Source: Streptomyces sp. NRRL S-87 | Lineage (GTDB): Bacteria; Actinomycetota; Actinomycetes; Streptomycetales; Streptomycetaceae | Direction: 5' to 3' | Length of the DNA stretch: 64,000 bases | Assembly: GCF_000719335.1 (NCBI RefSeq) | Contig: NZ_JOGB01000037.1 | Coordinates: 20,670 to 84,669, forward strand | Shown here: in pieces, positions 32,447 through 41,765 of the stretch | How positions within the stretch are numbered: the first letter of the stretch is position 1 | How the letters are laid out: each line of letters starts with the position of its first letter | Notes under the pieces: generated by a model | Told to the model about the DNA's origin: nothing | Seen by the model: the letters and a program-made list of their open reading frames with translations, nothing else | The model's database searches: none | Translations under genes and position numbers: made by a program

Positions 32447-35134
32447 GTGGCGCGGCCGCTTCCCCAAGGGATCGAATACCTCATCGAGCAGTTCGACACG
32501 TTCGCGGCCAGGCGGGGCGGGAGCCGACGGATACCCGTCGTGCTGCTCAAGCGGGACCCCGCCGAGTCCTGGCGCACCCATGCATCCACCGGACGCACGG
32601 TCATCCTGGAGTACCGGGACCGCCTCCGCGACACGGAGCAGACTCCCGCGGTCGACCTCGTCCCGCACGCGCTCGTCGAGGACGACGACGCCAGTCCGCG
32701 GGACGCCTTACCCGGGGAGGAGGACCGCGACCCGCCCGGCCAGCACGTCCAACTGCTCGACGCCGTTGTCGAGCAGTTGGAGAGCGCGATGCCCCCCGGC
32801 GCCGGCGAACTCAGGCTGCCGCGGTTCCACACCTGCCGCGCCGCCCTCGACGTGCGGGTCGGCGCCGGGCCCACCGCGGCCAGGCGGCGGCGGCTGCGCG
32901 ACGCCCTCTACGCCCAGCTCCTGCTCCGGCGCCCGCTACTCAACGCACTGGCCGGACTGGCCGGAGCCACCGGCGGCAACTTCGTGTCAGCCGCCTGGAG
33001 CTCCCTGGTCCAGCTCCTGGTCGTCGGACTGCCCCGCCGGGTCTACGGCCTGTGGCTCAGCAGGCGCGGCACCCTGCGCTGGCTCGGCTCCCGACGCCCG
33101 AAGGGGGCCAACTTCCTCCGCGTGGCGCTGACCGTCACCCCGGCCGGTACCTCCCGGAGCAACCACGCCCTGATCCAGCGCATGCTGCTCATGGCCCTGC
33201 TGAACGACCTGTCCAGAGCCGCCAGACCGTCCTGGCTCTGGGTCCACCGGGCACGTCGGCGCTGGCCCTTCGTCCTGCTCCTGCCCGACGTCGGCGGGGA
33301 GGGCACCCCCGTGCGCCAGCTGCTCGACACGTACGCGGACATCGCGCGGACCGAGCGGCCCGCGCCCCTGATGGTCCTGGGCGCCGTGTCGGACGAGCCG
33401 CCCTCGTACGCGCAGGTCCTGTCCGCCGACCCCCGCAGCGTGACCGTCCTCGGCGACCGCGTGGAGGGCCTGTACGCCCGCGGCACGTCGGCCGTGTACG
33501 TCGTCCCGCTGTCCGCACACGACGACGACGGGCCGGCCGACCTCTGGTGGGAGACCAACCCGGTGGTCCCGGTCCGGGCGAACGGCCGGGGGGACTACGT
33601 GCGGGTCGTGGCCGTCCCGGTCGTCGTGCTCGCGCTCGTCGCGGGGGGCCTGTACTCCTTCGCGCACCGGGCGGCGCCGTCGTGCCACGAGGTGAGCACG
33701 GGAGAGACCGTCGGCATCACCGACGGACACCAATGCCGCTTCGGCGTCCCCGGCCGGGACACCGAGCTGCTCGCCCTGCAGGAGATCGCGGCACGGCAGA
33801 ACGACGCTGCGGTGCACAGCGGGCGCCCGTACCGGACCGTGGTGTTCTTCGCGCCCCTGACCACCAAGGTCGGCGACTCCACCCCGGTCAGCATGCAGAG
33901 CCTGCGCGGCGCGCTCGCCGCGCAGTCCGAGATCAACAGCCGCGTGGGCGACGTCGTCCAGGTACGCCTGCTGATCGCCAACGCGGGGCAGTACTTCGCC
34001 TACGGGTCCCGCAACGACCGGGGACCCGACGTGGCGCGGCAGATCATCGATCGGCAGGACCGGGACGGCATCGCCGCCGTGGTGGGCATCACCCAGAGCC
34101 GCCCCGCCTCGCTCGCCGCGGTGGAGGAGCTCTCGGACGCGAACATTCCCGTGATCGGCAACTCGGTCACGGGCAGCAGGATGGTGGACGAGCGGCACCC
34201 TCCCACCTACTTCCAGGTGTCCCCCTCGAACGACCGGATCGGGCAGGTGATGGCCGCGTTCGCCACGCACGCCGAGCAGCTCGCGGAGTTGACGACGCCG
34301 AAGGACGGCGGCCGGACGGCGGTGGTGGTCTACGACCCGTACGACGAGTTCTTCAGCTCCGATCTCCGGACCAAGTTCGCCGAGTACTACAAGGGCGGCA
34401 AGGTGGTGACCGTCTCCTACTACGAGCACCGCAACCAGGACGTCAAGGCCGTGGCGCACGAGATCTGCGGCAAGGTCCGGGCCTCCGGCGGGTTCATCCT
34501 GTACGCGGGCCGCTCGGGCGAGATGCCGGAGCTGTTCGACACGCTGGACAGGGCCCCGGACTGCAACAAGGAGGACGGGAAGCCGGTCGCCGTCTTCGCC
34601 GAAAGCGTGGACGCGGCGTACCTGCAGGACCCCGCGCGCATGCTCCGGGAGCACCCCCATCTGAAGCCGTTCTACGTGACGCTCAACGACTCCAATGGGG
34701 CGAAGAGGCCCGGCAGCCCGTACTCCGAGTTCATCTCCCGCTTCCGCACGGTCTTCGGGCCCGGCCCGGTGCCGGAGGGGAACGCGGCCGGGGCCTACGA
34801 CGCGCTCCGGCTGACAGCCGAGTCGATCACCTCGATCTACGGGCTGAACAAGTCGTCGCAGAGCGGCGGTGCGACCGTCCGGCCGGGGGACGTGCTCCAG
34901 CAGCTGTCGAACGGCATCCGGGACTTCTCGGGCACTTCCGGCCTGCTGTCCCTGGACAGCGGCCACCGGTACCCGCCGAACAAGGCGGTCTACGTCATGG
35001 AGCCGCGCACGGACGGGAGCGTGCGGACCCTGTTGGCGTGCGGTCTGCTGCCCGACCAGCCGCCCGGCCTGAACCACCCCGCCACCTGGGGCGGCCGGGA
35101 CACGCCGCACCCCTGCCCCGTGGACGCTCCCTAG
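32447..35134 (+). CDS. Large membrane receptor-like protein with extracellular periplasmic-binding-protein fold
   Basis: An 895-residue protein starting at GTG with AGGAG upstream. Residues 1-384 are cytoplasmic and do not match a family I know; a strand followed by a degenerate P-loop-like turn (IPVVLLKRD) opens the region, and Arg-rich helices follow. One transmembrane helix is at 386-405. Residues 430-890 resemble type I periplasmic binding proteins (branched-chain amino-acid/ANP-receptor type): RTVVFFAPLTTKVGDSTPVS, DGIAAVVGITQSRPA, NIPVIGNSVTG, GGRTAVVVYDPYDEFFSSDL, AAGAYDALRLTAESI. There is no signal peptide and no transporter gene nearby, so a sensor role is more likely than transport. 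Four cysteines in the ectodomain may form disulphides. Confidence 0.75.
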   Translation: MARPLPQGIEYLIEQFDTFAARRGGSRRIPVVLLKRDPAESWRTHASTGRTVILEYRDRLRDTEQTPAVDLVPHALVEDDDASPRDALPGEEDRDPPGQHVQLLDAVVEQLESAMPPGAGELRLPRFHTCRAALDVRVGAGPTAARRRRLRDALYAQLLLRRPLLNALAGLAGATGGNFVSAAWSSLVQLLVVGLPRRVYGLWLSRRGTLRWLGSRRPKGANFLRVALTVTPAGTSRSNHALIQRMLLMALLNDLSRAARPSWLWVHRARRRWPFVLLLPDVGGEGTPVRQLLDTYADIARTERPAPLMVLGAVSDEPPSYAQVLSADPRSVTVLGDRVEGLYARGTSAVYVVPLSAHDDDGPADLWWETNPVVPVRANGRGDYVRVVAVPVVVLALVAGGLYSFAHRAAPSCHEVSTGETVGITDGHQCRFGVPGRDTELLALQEIAARQNDAAVHSGRPYRTVVFFAPLTTKVGDSTPVSMQSLRGALAAQSEINSRVGDVVQVRLLIANAGQYFAYGSRNDRGPDVARQIIDRQDRDGIAAVVGITQSRPASLAAVEELSDANIPVIGNSVTGSRMVDERHPPTYFQVSPSNDRIGQVMAAFATHAEQLAELTTPKDGGRTAVVVYDPYDEFFSSDLRTKFAEYYKGGKVVTVSYYEHRNQDVKAVAHEICGKVRASGGFILYAGRSGEMPELFDTLDRAPDCNKEDGKPVAVFAESVDAAYLQDPARMLREHPHLKPFYVTLNDSNGAKRPGSPYSEFISRFRTVFGPGPVPEGNAAGAYDALRLTAESITSIYGLNKSSQSGGATVRPGDVLQQLSNGIRDFSGTSGLLSLDSGHRYPPNKAVYVMEPRTDGSVRTLLACGLLPDQPPGLNHPATWGGRDTPHPCPVDAP

Positions 35135-35144
35135 CGACGTCGCC

Positions 35145-35180
35145 CGGCCGCCCGGTGGGCCCCGTGCCCCCGGGCGGCCC
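35145..35180. terminator. Bidirectional hairpin terminator
   Basis: Arms GGCCGCCCGG and CCGGGCGGCC, separated by 14 bases, lie between the receptor gene and the convergent transglutaminase-like gene. There is no U-tract. Confidence 0.6.
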
Positions 35181-35231
35181 TCCCGCCCCCCACGCCCGCG
35201 GCGGCCCGCGGCCCGCCCCCCGGCGTCCGCC

Positions 35232-36059
35232 TCAGTTCAGCATCGCCCGGGCCGCCGCCGCCTCCGCGCGGATCCGGTCCCCGCCCGGCGGGTCGTACGC
35301 CGTCACGATCGCCGCGTAGGAGTCCAGCTCCGCGGCCCCGCGCAGGAACTCGCCCCGCTGGACCAGGAGCTGCGCCCGCTCGTAGCGCAGCCGGGCCGGG
35401 TGCGAGGGCATCCGCAGCGCCAGCTCCAGTGCCGCGAGCTGGACCCCCGACTGCTCCGGCCGGGCCGCGGCCCAGGCGCGGATGTTGCCCAGGATCCGCT
35501 GCACGATCGCCAGCGGCGGGGCCGGCTCCAGGTGCGAGGGGTCCAGCGGGCTGCCCGTGGCGCCGACCACCAGCAGCTCGGCGTCCGTACCGGTCAGCGG
35601 CCGCCCGCCGGCGAACGGGTCGGCCAGCACCCGTTCCGCCGGGTCGCCGAAGCCGACCACGAAGTGCCCCGGCAGCGCCACGCCGTACACCGGCGCGCCC
35701 GCCCGCCGGGCCACCTCCATCCACACCACCGAGAGCATGATCGGGAGTCCGCGGCGGCGCCGCAGCACCTCGTGCAGCAGCGAGGACTCCAGCTTCTGGT
35801 AGTCCACCGGCACACCCTGGAAGCCGTACCGGCCGCCGAGCAGCCCGGCCAGCGCCGAAGCCCAGCCGCGGGCGTCGCGCATGCCGTACGGGAGCTCCCC
35901 GGCGAGCCGGTCGAGCTCGATCTCGGCCTCGTCGATGCCCCGTTCGTCCAGACCGGGGTCGCCCGGGTCCAGCTCCGCGGCCAGCAGCAGGCACAGCCGT
36001 GCGAGGTCGGGCCGCTCCTCGCGGGCGGCGGAGGCGAACTCCTCCCGCCACCGGCTCAC
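35232..36059 (-). CDS. SirB1/transglutaminase-like family protein
   Basis: A 275-residue protein starting at GTG that overlaps the stop of the acetyltransferase gene (GTGA). The N-terminal half is a transglutaminase-like SirB1 domain: LLHEVLRRRRGLPIMLSVVWMEVARRAG followed by GVALPGHFVVGF. The catalytic cysteine of true transglutaminases is not obvious. The C-terminal 100 residues form two or three TPR-like helices (AALELALRMPSHPARLRYERAQLL). Family members are conserved but poorly characterised. The coupling with a GNAT gene is conserved in streptomycetes as far as I recall. Confidence 0.85.
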   Translation of the reverse strand: MSRWREEFASAAREERPDLARLCLLLAAELDPGDPGLDERGIDEAEIELDRLAGELPYGMRDARGWASALAGLLGGRYGFQGVPVDYQKLESSLLHEVLRRRRGLPIMLSVVWMEVARRAGAPVYGVALPGHFVVGFGDPAERVLADPFAGGRPLTGTDAELLVVGATGSPLDPSHLEPAPPLAIVQRILGNIRAWAAARPEQSGVQLAALELALRMPSHPARLRYERAQLLVQRGEFLRGAAELDSYAAIVTAYDPPGGDRIRAEAAAARAMLN

Positions 36060-37102
36060 GGCGCGGTCCCGGAGGCGTCGCCGGACGGTGCCCGGAAGTG
36101 GTGGTAGGCGTGGTGCGCGGCGAAGCCGAGGCCCTCGTAGAGGCCCTGCGCCCCGCCGTTGTCCGCCTCGACCTGCAGCCAGGCGGCCGACGCGCCCTCC
36201 GCCAGCGCCTGCCGGGACAGCGCGGCCATCACCGCGGTGGCCAGCCCCCGCCGCCGCTGCTCGGGCGCCACCTCCACGGCCATGAACCCGGCCCACCGGC
36301 CGTCCACCACGCACCGCCCGATGGCCAGCACCTCGCCGGCCCCGGCGCCCTCGCCGCCCTCGCCGCCCTCGACCACCGACGCGAACCACACCGACGGACC
36401 GGCCCCGAGCACCTGCGCCACCTCGGGTGCCGGCTCGCCGGACCGCTGGTAGCGGCCCATCCAGGCCGCGTCCGCGGTCCGCGACAGCCGCACCGCGGAG
36501 AGGTCCGCCGCCACGTCCGCGATCGGCGCCAGGGCCGCGATCCGCACCTCGGCCGACACCTCCCGCACCCAGCCGCGCCGCTCCAGCTCGGCGCACAGCA
36601 CCTCCTGGGTGCCCGCGGCGCCGGTCGCCACCTGCACGTACGCCGGAAGCCCTCGTTCCGCGTACCAGGCCGTCACCCGCGCGAGTGCATCGTCGAGGGA
36701 TATCCCCGGATCGCCGAGCGGCAGGACGGAGTTGGCCCGGCGGGTGAATCCGGCGGCGGCGCGCAGCTGCCAGTCGCCCAGCGCTTCGGCCTCCACGGGC
36801 TGCCAGGCGCGCGCAGAGGCCCTCGCGAGCTCCTCGAAAGTCGCTGCCGGACCGCGCCGCCGGGCCGGGGCAGGGGGCACAATCTTGCCCGCTACCAGCG
36901 TCGATTCCGCGATGTGGACGGTTTCCCCGGTTCGTCGTGTGATCACGAGCACACCTTCGTCCCAGGATGCGAGAACCCCGACCGTGTCAGTAAAGGTACC
37001 GGTGCCGTCCCGCTCGGGGCTGAGGCGTCGAACCGATACGCGTTTTCCCACGTCAGCCGGGGTGATACGTACTTCAAACCGTCCGCCGGCAGTGATTTCC
37101 AC
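36056..37102 (-). CDS. GNAT acetyltransferase with N-terminal beta-barrel-like domain
   Basis: A 348-residue protein starting at GTG (AGGAGGGG upstream). Residues 1-75 form an unusual N-terminal region (FEVRITPADVGKRVSVRRL, then TGVLVITRRTGETVHIAES-like strands) resembling a small SH3-like barrel. A linker and degenerate first GNAT domain follow. The second GNAT domain, at about residues 190-340, carries the acetyl-CoA loop QRRRGLATAVMAAL. The gene lies back-to-back with fdxA, separated by 117 bases. The substrate is unknown. Confidence 0.87.
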   Translation of the reverse strand: MEITAGGRFEVRITPADVGKRVSVRRLSPERDGTGTFTDTVGVLASWDEGVLVITRRTGETVHIAESTLVAGKIVPPAPARRRGPAATFEELARASARAWQPVEAEALGDWQLRAAAGFTRRANSVLPLGDPGISLDDALARVTAWYAERGLPAYVQVATGAAGTQEVLCAELERRGWVREVSAEVRIAALAPIADVAADLSAVRLSRTADAAWMGRYQRSGEPAPEVAQVLGAGPSVWFASVVEGGEGGEGAGAGEVLAIGRCVVDGRWAGFMAVEVAPEQRRRGLATAVMAALSRQALAEGASAAWLQVEADNGGAQGLYEGLGFAAHHAYHHFRAPSGDASGTAP

Positions 37103-37219
37103 AGCTCTGTGCGCCCCTCCTGTTCGGATCGTGCCCGGGAACGGAGATACTAGGTGCGGGCATCGACGACGCCGCGCTCCCGCGCGATATGGACAGCCCT
37201 ACCGAGGAGGAACGAGAGC

Positions 37220-37549
37220 GTGACCTACGTCATCGCGGAGCCTTGTGTCGACGTCAAGGACAAGGCCTGTATCGAAGAGTGCCCCGTCGACTGCATCTAC
37301 GAGGGTCAGCGGTCGCTGTACATCCACCCGGACGAATGCGTCGACTGCGGTGCCTGTGAGCCGGTCTGCCCCGTCGAGGCGATCTTCTACGAGGACGACA
37401 CTCCGGAGGAGTGGAAGGACTACTACAAGGCGAACGTCGAGTTCTTCGACGAGCTCGGCTCGCCCGGTGGTGCTTCCAAGCTCGGTCTGATCGAGCGCGA
37501 CCACCCGTTCGTCGCCGGCCTTCCGGCCGACATCAACGCCGGTCACTGA
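37220..37549 (+). CDS. fdxA: Seven-iron ferredoxin
   Basis: A 109-residue ferredoxin starting at GTG with GAGGAGG nine bases upstream. Cysteines at 9, 17, 21, 40, 43, 46 and 50 fit one 3Fe-4S and one 4Fe-4S cluster (CIEECPVDC and CVDCGACEPVCP); Cys25 is additional. This is the FdxA/FdxC type, a low-potential electron carrier for P450s and other oxidoreductases. It could in principle serve the P450 at 9.5 kb. In M. tuberculosis fdxC also precedes dapC. Confidence 0.95.
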   Translation: MTYVIAEPCVDVKDKACIEECPVDCIYEGQRSLYIHPDECVDCGACEPVCPVEAIFYEDDTPEEWKDYYKANVEFFDELGSPGGASKLGLIERDHPFVAGLPADINAGH

Positions 37550-37560
37550 TCCGGCAACCC

Positions 37561-37592
37561 GGTCCTGTACGGCGCACCCGCCGTACAGGACC
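37561..37592 (+). terminator. Hairpin between fdxA and dapC
   Basis: Perfect 14-base arms GGTCCTGTACGGCG and CGCCGTACAGGACC enclose a CACC loop, 11 bases after the fdxA stop. It probably limits read-through into dapC. Confidence 0.8.
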
Positions 37593-37633
37593 GATGTGCT
37601 TTCCTGCCCGTACGAGAAAGTGAGCACCCCGCC

Positions 37634-38734
37634 GTGGCCGCAGTCTCCGCCCGCCTGCCCGTCTTCCCCTGGGACAAGCTGGAGCCGTACAAAGCGACGG
37701 CGGCCGCGCACCCCGACGGCCTCGTCGACCTTTCCGTGGGCACCCCCGTCGACCCCGTCCCGGCGCCCGTCCAGCGGGCGCTGACCGAGGCCGCGGACTC
37801 GCCCGGCTACCCCACCGTCTGGGGCACGCCCGCCCTCCGCGACGCGATCGCCGGCTGGGTGGAGCGCCGCCTGGGCGCCGCGTCGGTCGCCCATGCGAAC
37901 GTCCTGCCGGTGGTGGGCTCGAAGGAGCTCGTGGCCTGGCTGCCGACCCAGCTCGGGCTCGGCGCCGGCGACAAGGTGGCGTACCCGCGGCTCGCGTACC
38001 CGACGTACGAGGTGGGCGCGCGGCTGTGCGGCGCCGAGCCGGTGGTGTACGACGACCCGACCGAGCTCGACCCGGCCGGCCTGAAGCTGCTGTGGCTCAA
38101 CTCGCCCTCCAACCCGACCGGCAAGGTCCTGCCCAAGGACGAGCTGGTCCGGATCGTGGCCTGGGCGCGCGAGCACGGCGTGCTGGTCTTCTCCGACGAG
38201 TGCTACCTGGAGCTGGGCTGGGAGGCCGACCCCGTCTCCGTCCTGCACCCGGACGTCTGCGGCGGCTCCTTCGAGGGCCTGGTCGCGGTGCACTCGCTCT
38301 CCAAGCGCTCCAACCTGGCCGGCTACCGGGCCGCGTTCCTCGCGGGCGACGCGGCCGTGCTCGGCGAGCTGCTCCAGATCCGCAAGCACGGCGGCATGAT
38401 GACCCCGGCCCCCGTCCAGGCGGCCACGGTCGCGGCGCTCGGCGACGACGCGCACGTGACCGAGCAGCGCGAGCGGTACGCCGCCCGGCGCGCGGCCCTC
38501 AAGGGCGCGCTGGAGGCGCACGGCTTCCGGATCGAGCACAGCGAGGCGAGCCTGTATCTCTGGGCCACCCGCGACGAGCCCTGCTGGGACACCGTCGGGT
38601 ACCTCGCGGAGCTCGGCATCCTGGTCGCACCGGGCGACTTCTACGGCACCGCGGGCGACCGTTTCGTCCGCGTGGCCTTCACCGCGACCGACGAGCGCGT
38701 GGCGGCGGCCGTGAAGCGCCTCGGCGCGGCCTGA
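37634..38734 (+). CDS. dapC: Succinyldiaminopimelate aminotransferase
   Basis: A 366-residue class-I/II PLP aminotransferase that converts N-succinyl-2-amino-6-oxopimelate to succinyl-diaminopimelate for lysine and peptidoglycan synthesis. The PLP lysine is Lys224 in SLSKRSNLAGYR, with NSPSNPTGK and FSDECYLELGW as other fold markers. It has a GTG start. Its pathway partner dapE lies 1.8 kb on, and the fdx-dapC arrangement matches mycobacteria. Confidence 0.92.
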   Translation: MAAVSARLPVFPWDKLEPYKATAAAHPDGLVDLSVGTPVDPVPAPVQRALTEAADSPGYPTVWGTPALRDAIAGWVERRLGAASVAHANVLPVVGSKELVAWLPTQLGLGAGDKVAYPRLAYPTYEVGARLCGAEPVVYDDPTELDPAGLKLLWLNSPSNPTGKVLPKDELVRIVAWAREHGVLVFSDECYLELGWEADPVSVLHPDVCGGSFEGLVAVHSLSKRSNLAGYRAAFLAGDAAVLGELLQIRKHGGMMTPAPVQAATVAALGDDAHVTEQRERYAARRAALKGALEAHGFRIEHSEASLYLWATRDEPCWDTVGYLAELGILVAPGDFYGTAGDRFVRVAFTATDERVAAAVKRLGAA

Positions 38735-38780
38735 GCGGCCCTCCCGCCTCCCGACGGCCCGCGGGAGCCCTGGAACGACG

Positions 38781-38810
38781 GAAGGCCCCGGAGCGCGCTC
38801 CGGGGCCTTC
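38781..38810. terminator. Perfect 30-bp palindromic terminator after dapC
   Basis: GAAGGCCCCGGAGCG is followed directly by its reverse complement, between dapC and the convergent secreted-protein gene. It would act in both directions. Confidence 0.85.
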
Positions 38811-38857
38811 GCGGCGTACGGACCAGGACCGGGCCGCGTGCGGACTACGCGGGCGGA

Positions 38858-39301
38858 CTAGCCGAGCGGGGTCACACCGCCCAGCGCGCCGGTCGGCAGC
38901 CCGCCCAGGGACGGCGCCGCGGGGACGGCCGGGAGGGCGCCGCCGGGCACCCCGCCGGCGACGGCGTCGGTCGGCAGGCCCGTGTCACCGGCGGCGCCGG
39001 CCGCGTCGCCGACCAGGGAGGTGGCGCTTCCGGCCACGTCCGTGGCCGAGTCCTGGGCGGCCGGAGCGCCCTTCTTGACGGCGTCGCCGCCGGCCTGGCC
39101 GGCCGCTCCGGTGGCCTGCTGCGCGGTGGCGTCGACTGCCTGGCCGAGGTTCGCGCTGTCCAGGGCCGTCAGCGAGCCGAGCTGCGGGAGGGCGGGGGCC
39201 TCCGCGGCGCTCGCCGCGCCGGCCGCACCGACCACGGGTGCCGCTCCCGCTGCGAGCAGCAGCGCGGTGCGGGCGATCCGGCGGGTCAGGGGGAGGGACA
39301 T
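38858..39301 (-). CDS. Small secreted Ala/Gly-rich protein
   Basis: A 147-residue protein with AAGGAG upstream of its ATG. The signal peptide MSLPLTRRIARTALLLAAG is followed by a likely signal-peptidase site after AASA at about residue 33. The mature part is Ala/Gly/Pro-rich with heptad-like ATAQQATGAAGQAGGD and low complexity. Some databases label relatives as ATP-binding protein without evidence that I can see. It is probably a cell-wall-associated or secreted structural protein. Confidence 0.75.
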   Translation of the reverse strand: MSLPLTRRIARTALLLAAGAAPVVGAAGAASAAEAPALPQLGSLTALDSANLGQAVDATAQQATGAAGQAGGDAVKKGAPAAQDSATDVAGSATSLVGDAAGAAGDTGLPTDAVAGGVPGGALPAVPAAPSLGGLPTGALGGVTPLG

Positions 39302-39546
39302 GGTGCTCCTTCAAGCGGGGTTGTCGTGCGTCGTGCCGAGCTACGTACGCCCTTCCAACAGGTCCCGGGGCGGGGTTGGTTGCGGTGGCCCTCGGTAAAG
39401 GATTGGTAACGCGTCGCATTATCGGCTTCGTCGAAAATGCGACGACCCGCTGGTGAGCGCCCTGCCGAATCCTTCCGCCCGGTCCGCCCGACCCCCCACG
39501 CAGGAGCGACCCCTCGCACGTCCGTCCGGTGCCGGACGGGTCGGCG

Positions 39547-40461
39547 TCAGCCCGCGGACGGGGTGAGCAGGACCTCCGTCGAAGGGGCCTCGGCGGGACG
39601 CCAGCTCCCGCCGTCCTTGCCCGCCGTCCAGACGCGGCCGGCGTACGCGACCTCCACGAGGTCGAGCGCGGCGGCCTGCGAGACCGCCCAGTGCGCCACC
39701 GCCCACCCGCGCCGCTCCGAACCGGCCGGCACGGCCAGCGGGGACGCCGGCACCGAGGAACCCTTGGCACCCCCCGGCAGCACCCCCGGCCCGAAGTCCC
39801 GCACCAGCGCCGCCCGCACCCGCACCGCCGACCCGGCGACCTGCGCCACCGGCCCCCGGCACGTCACCGCCGCCGGCTCCCGCCCCGTCAGCGCCCCGGC
39901 CAGCAGCTGCGCGTCCGGCTCGTGCTTCGCGTACGCCTGCGGGAACCCGCTCATCTGCACCCGCTGCGCCGCCACCGTCAGCGGCAGCCGCGAGTAGCCG
40001 CGCACCTCCGCGAGCCGGTCGTAGAAGATCCCCGCCGAGTACACCGGGTCGAGGATCTGCCGGGCCGTGCCCCAGCCCTGCGACGGGCGCTGCTGGAACA
40101 GCCCCAGCGAGTCCCGGTCGCCGCGCCGCAGGTTGCGCAGCCCCGACTCCTGCATGGCCGTGGCCAGCGCGATCGTCACCGCCCGCACCGGCAGGCCCTT
40201 GCGGGTCCCGACCGCGGCGATGGTGGCCGCGTTCGACGCCTGCTCGGGGCTCATCTCGTACGCGGCGCCCTCCCCGCTGCCGCCGGCCGCGGCGCGCACC
40301 GTGCAGCGGGGCGCCCCCGGGCCCCCGTTCGAGTCGTACTGGGCGGCGAAGTACCCGGCGATCCCGAGGAGCACGCCCAGCCCGGCGACCAGGCGCAGCG
40401 GACGACGGCGGCGGCGCCGACGGGAGGGCGCGGGGCGGGAATCGGACACGGACGCGGACAC
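39547..40461 (-). CDS. Membrane-anchored lytic-transglycosylase-like protein
   Basis: A 304-residue protein. An Arg-rich N-terminus (SRRRRRRRPLR) is followed by one transmembrane helix, LVAGLGVLLGIAGYFAA. The extracellular domain contains VTIALATAMQESGLRNL with a candidate catalytic Glu, then DSLGLFQQRPSQGWG and the YS...GY-type motifs of SLT-like muramidases. The remainder resembles no family I know. The GTG start has TACGGT six bases upstream, so the message may be leaderless. It is divergent from dapE and may remodel peptidoglycan. Confidence 0.75.
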   Translation of the reverse strand: MSASVSDSRPAPSRRRRRRRPLRLVAGLGVLLGIAGYFAAQYDSNGGPGAPRCTVRAAAGGSGEGAAYEMSPEQASNAATIAAVGTRKGLPVRAVTIALATAMQESGLRNLRRGDRDSLGLFQQRPSQGWGTARQILDPVYSAGIFYDRLAEVRGYSRLPLTVAAQRVQMSGFPQAYAKHEPDAQLLAGALTGREPAAVTCRGPVAQVAGSAVRVRAALVRDFGPGVLPGGAKGSSVPASPLAVPAGSERRGWAVAHWAVSQAAALDLVEVAYAGRVWTAGKDGGSWRPAEAPSTEVLLTPSAG

Positions 40462-40546
40462 GGGCCCACCGTACTCGAGCCACTCCCGAGGTCCACCCGC
40501 CGGACGTCGCCGGTCCCGGAGCCCCCGGGGCGTTAGGGTCGGGAGC

Positions 40547-41632
40547 ATGCCCGATACCGCGCTCGACCTCAGCCTCGACGCAGCCGAACTGACCGCCCGG
40601 CTCGTCGACATCCCGTCCGTCAGCGGCACCGAGGAGCCCCTCGCCGACGCGGTCGAACAGGCGCTGCGCGCCCTGCCGCACCTGACCGTGGACCGGTACG
40701 GCAACAACGTGGTGGCCCGTACGACGCTCGGCCGCGCCGAACGCGTCGTGCTCGCCGGGCACCTCGACACCGTGCCCATCGCCGACAACGTCCCCTCCCG
40801 CCTGGACGAGAACGGCGTGCTGTGGGGCTGCGGCACCACCGACATGAAGTCCGGGGTCGCGGTCCAGCTGCGCATCGCCGCGACCGTCCCCGAGCCCAAC
40901 CGCGACCTCACCTTCGTCTTCTACGACAACGAGGAGGTCGCCGCCGATCTCAACGGCCTCGGCCACGTCGCCGCGGCGCACCCGGAATGGCTGGTCGGCG
41001 ACTTCGCCGTCCTGCTGGAGCCCTCCAACGCGCAGGTCGAGGGCGGCTGCCAGGGCACCCTGCGGGTGCTGCTGAAGACCAGGGGCGAGCGGGCCCACTC
41101 CGCGCGCAGCTGGATGGGCTCCAACGCCATCCACTCGGCCGGGCCGATCCTGGCGAAGCTCGCCGCGTACGAGCCGCGCAAGCCCGTGATCGACGGCCTG
41201 GAGTACCACGAGGGCCTCAACGCCGTGGGCATCGAGGGCGGGGTCGCCACCAACGTCATCCCCGACTCCTGCACGGTGACGGTGAACTTCCGGTACGCCC
41301 CCGACCGCACCAAGGAGGACGCCGAGGCGCACGTCCGCGAGGTGTTCGCCGACTGCGGCGTGGACGAGTTCGTCGTCGACGACCACAGCGGCGGCGCGCT
41401 GCCCGGCCTCTCGCACCCGGCCGCGGCCGCGTTCATGGACGCCGTCGGGGGCCTGCCCATGCCGAAGTTCGGGTGGACGGACGTGTCCCGCTTCAGTGCG
41501 CTCGGCGTGCCCGCGGTCAACTACGGGCCGGGCGACGCGCTGCTCGCGCACAAGGTCGACGAGCGGGTGGACACGAAGGCGATCATCTACTGCGAGGACC
41601 GCCTGCGCGCCTGGCTGACCTCGGACCTCTGA
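40547..41632 (+). CDS. dapE: Succinyl-diaminopimelate desuccinylase
   Basis: A 361-residue M20-family zinc enzyme that releases LL-diaminopimelate. Metal and catalytic motifs are visible: LAGHLDTVP (His and catalytic Asp), WGCGTTDMKSG (bridging Asp), YDNEEV (general base Glu and ligand), and a C-terminal LLAHKVDE histidine. Length and order fit actinobacterial DapE. TAGGGT lies seven bases before the ATG and GGGAG is very close to it, so both leaderless and Shine-Dalgarno initiation are possible. Confidence 0.93.
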   Translation: MPDTALDLSLDAAELTARLVDIPSVSGTEEPLADAVEQALRALPHLTVDRYGNNVVARTTLGRAERVVLAGHLDTVPIADNVPSRLDENGVLWGCGTTDMKSGVAVQLRIAATVPEPNRDLTFVFYDNEEVAADLNGLGHVAAAHPEWLVGDFAVLLEPSNAQVEGGCQGTLRVLLKTRGERAHSARSWMGSNAIHSAGPILAKLAAYEPRKPVIDGLEYHEGLNAVGIEGGVATNVIPDSCTVTVNFRYAPDRTKEDAEAHVREVFADCGVDEFVVDDHSGGALPGLSHPAAAAFMDAVGGLPMPKFGWTDVSRFSALGVPAVNYGPGDALLAHKVDERVDTKAIIYCEDRLRAWLTSDL

Positions 41633-41765
41633 CCGCCGCCACCGCGGCCCGGCGCGCGTACGCCCTCCTGTGGCCCGGAATCGACCCGTGGTTTGACGGA
41701 ATTCCGCTTTTCGTCACCCTTGTGTGCCTACCCTGATCCGAACGATCAGCAGGAGGGAGCACGTC

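Noticed and set aside
32447..35134. Branched-chain amino-acid transporter subunit
   Set aside because: A large cytoplasmic domain, absence of a signal peptide and no transporter neighbours argue against it.
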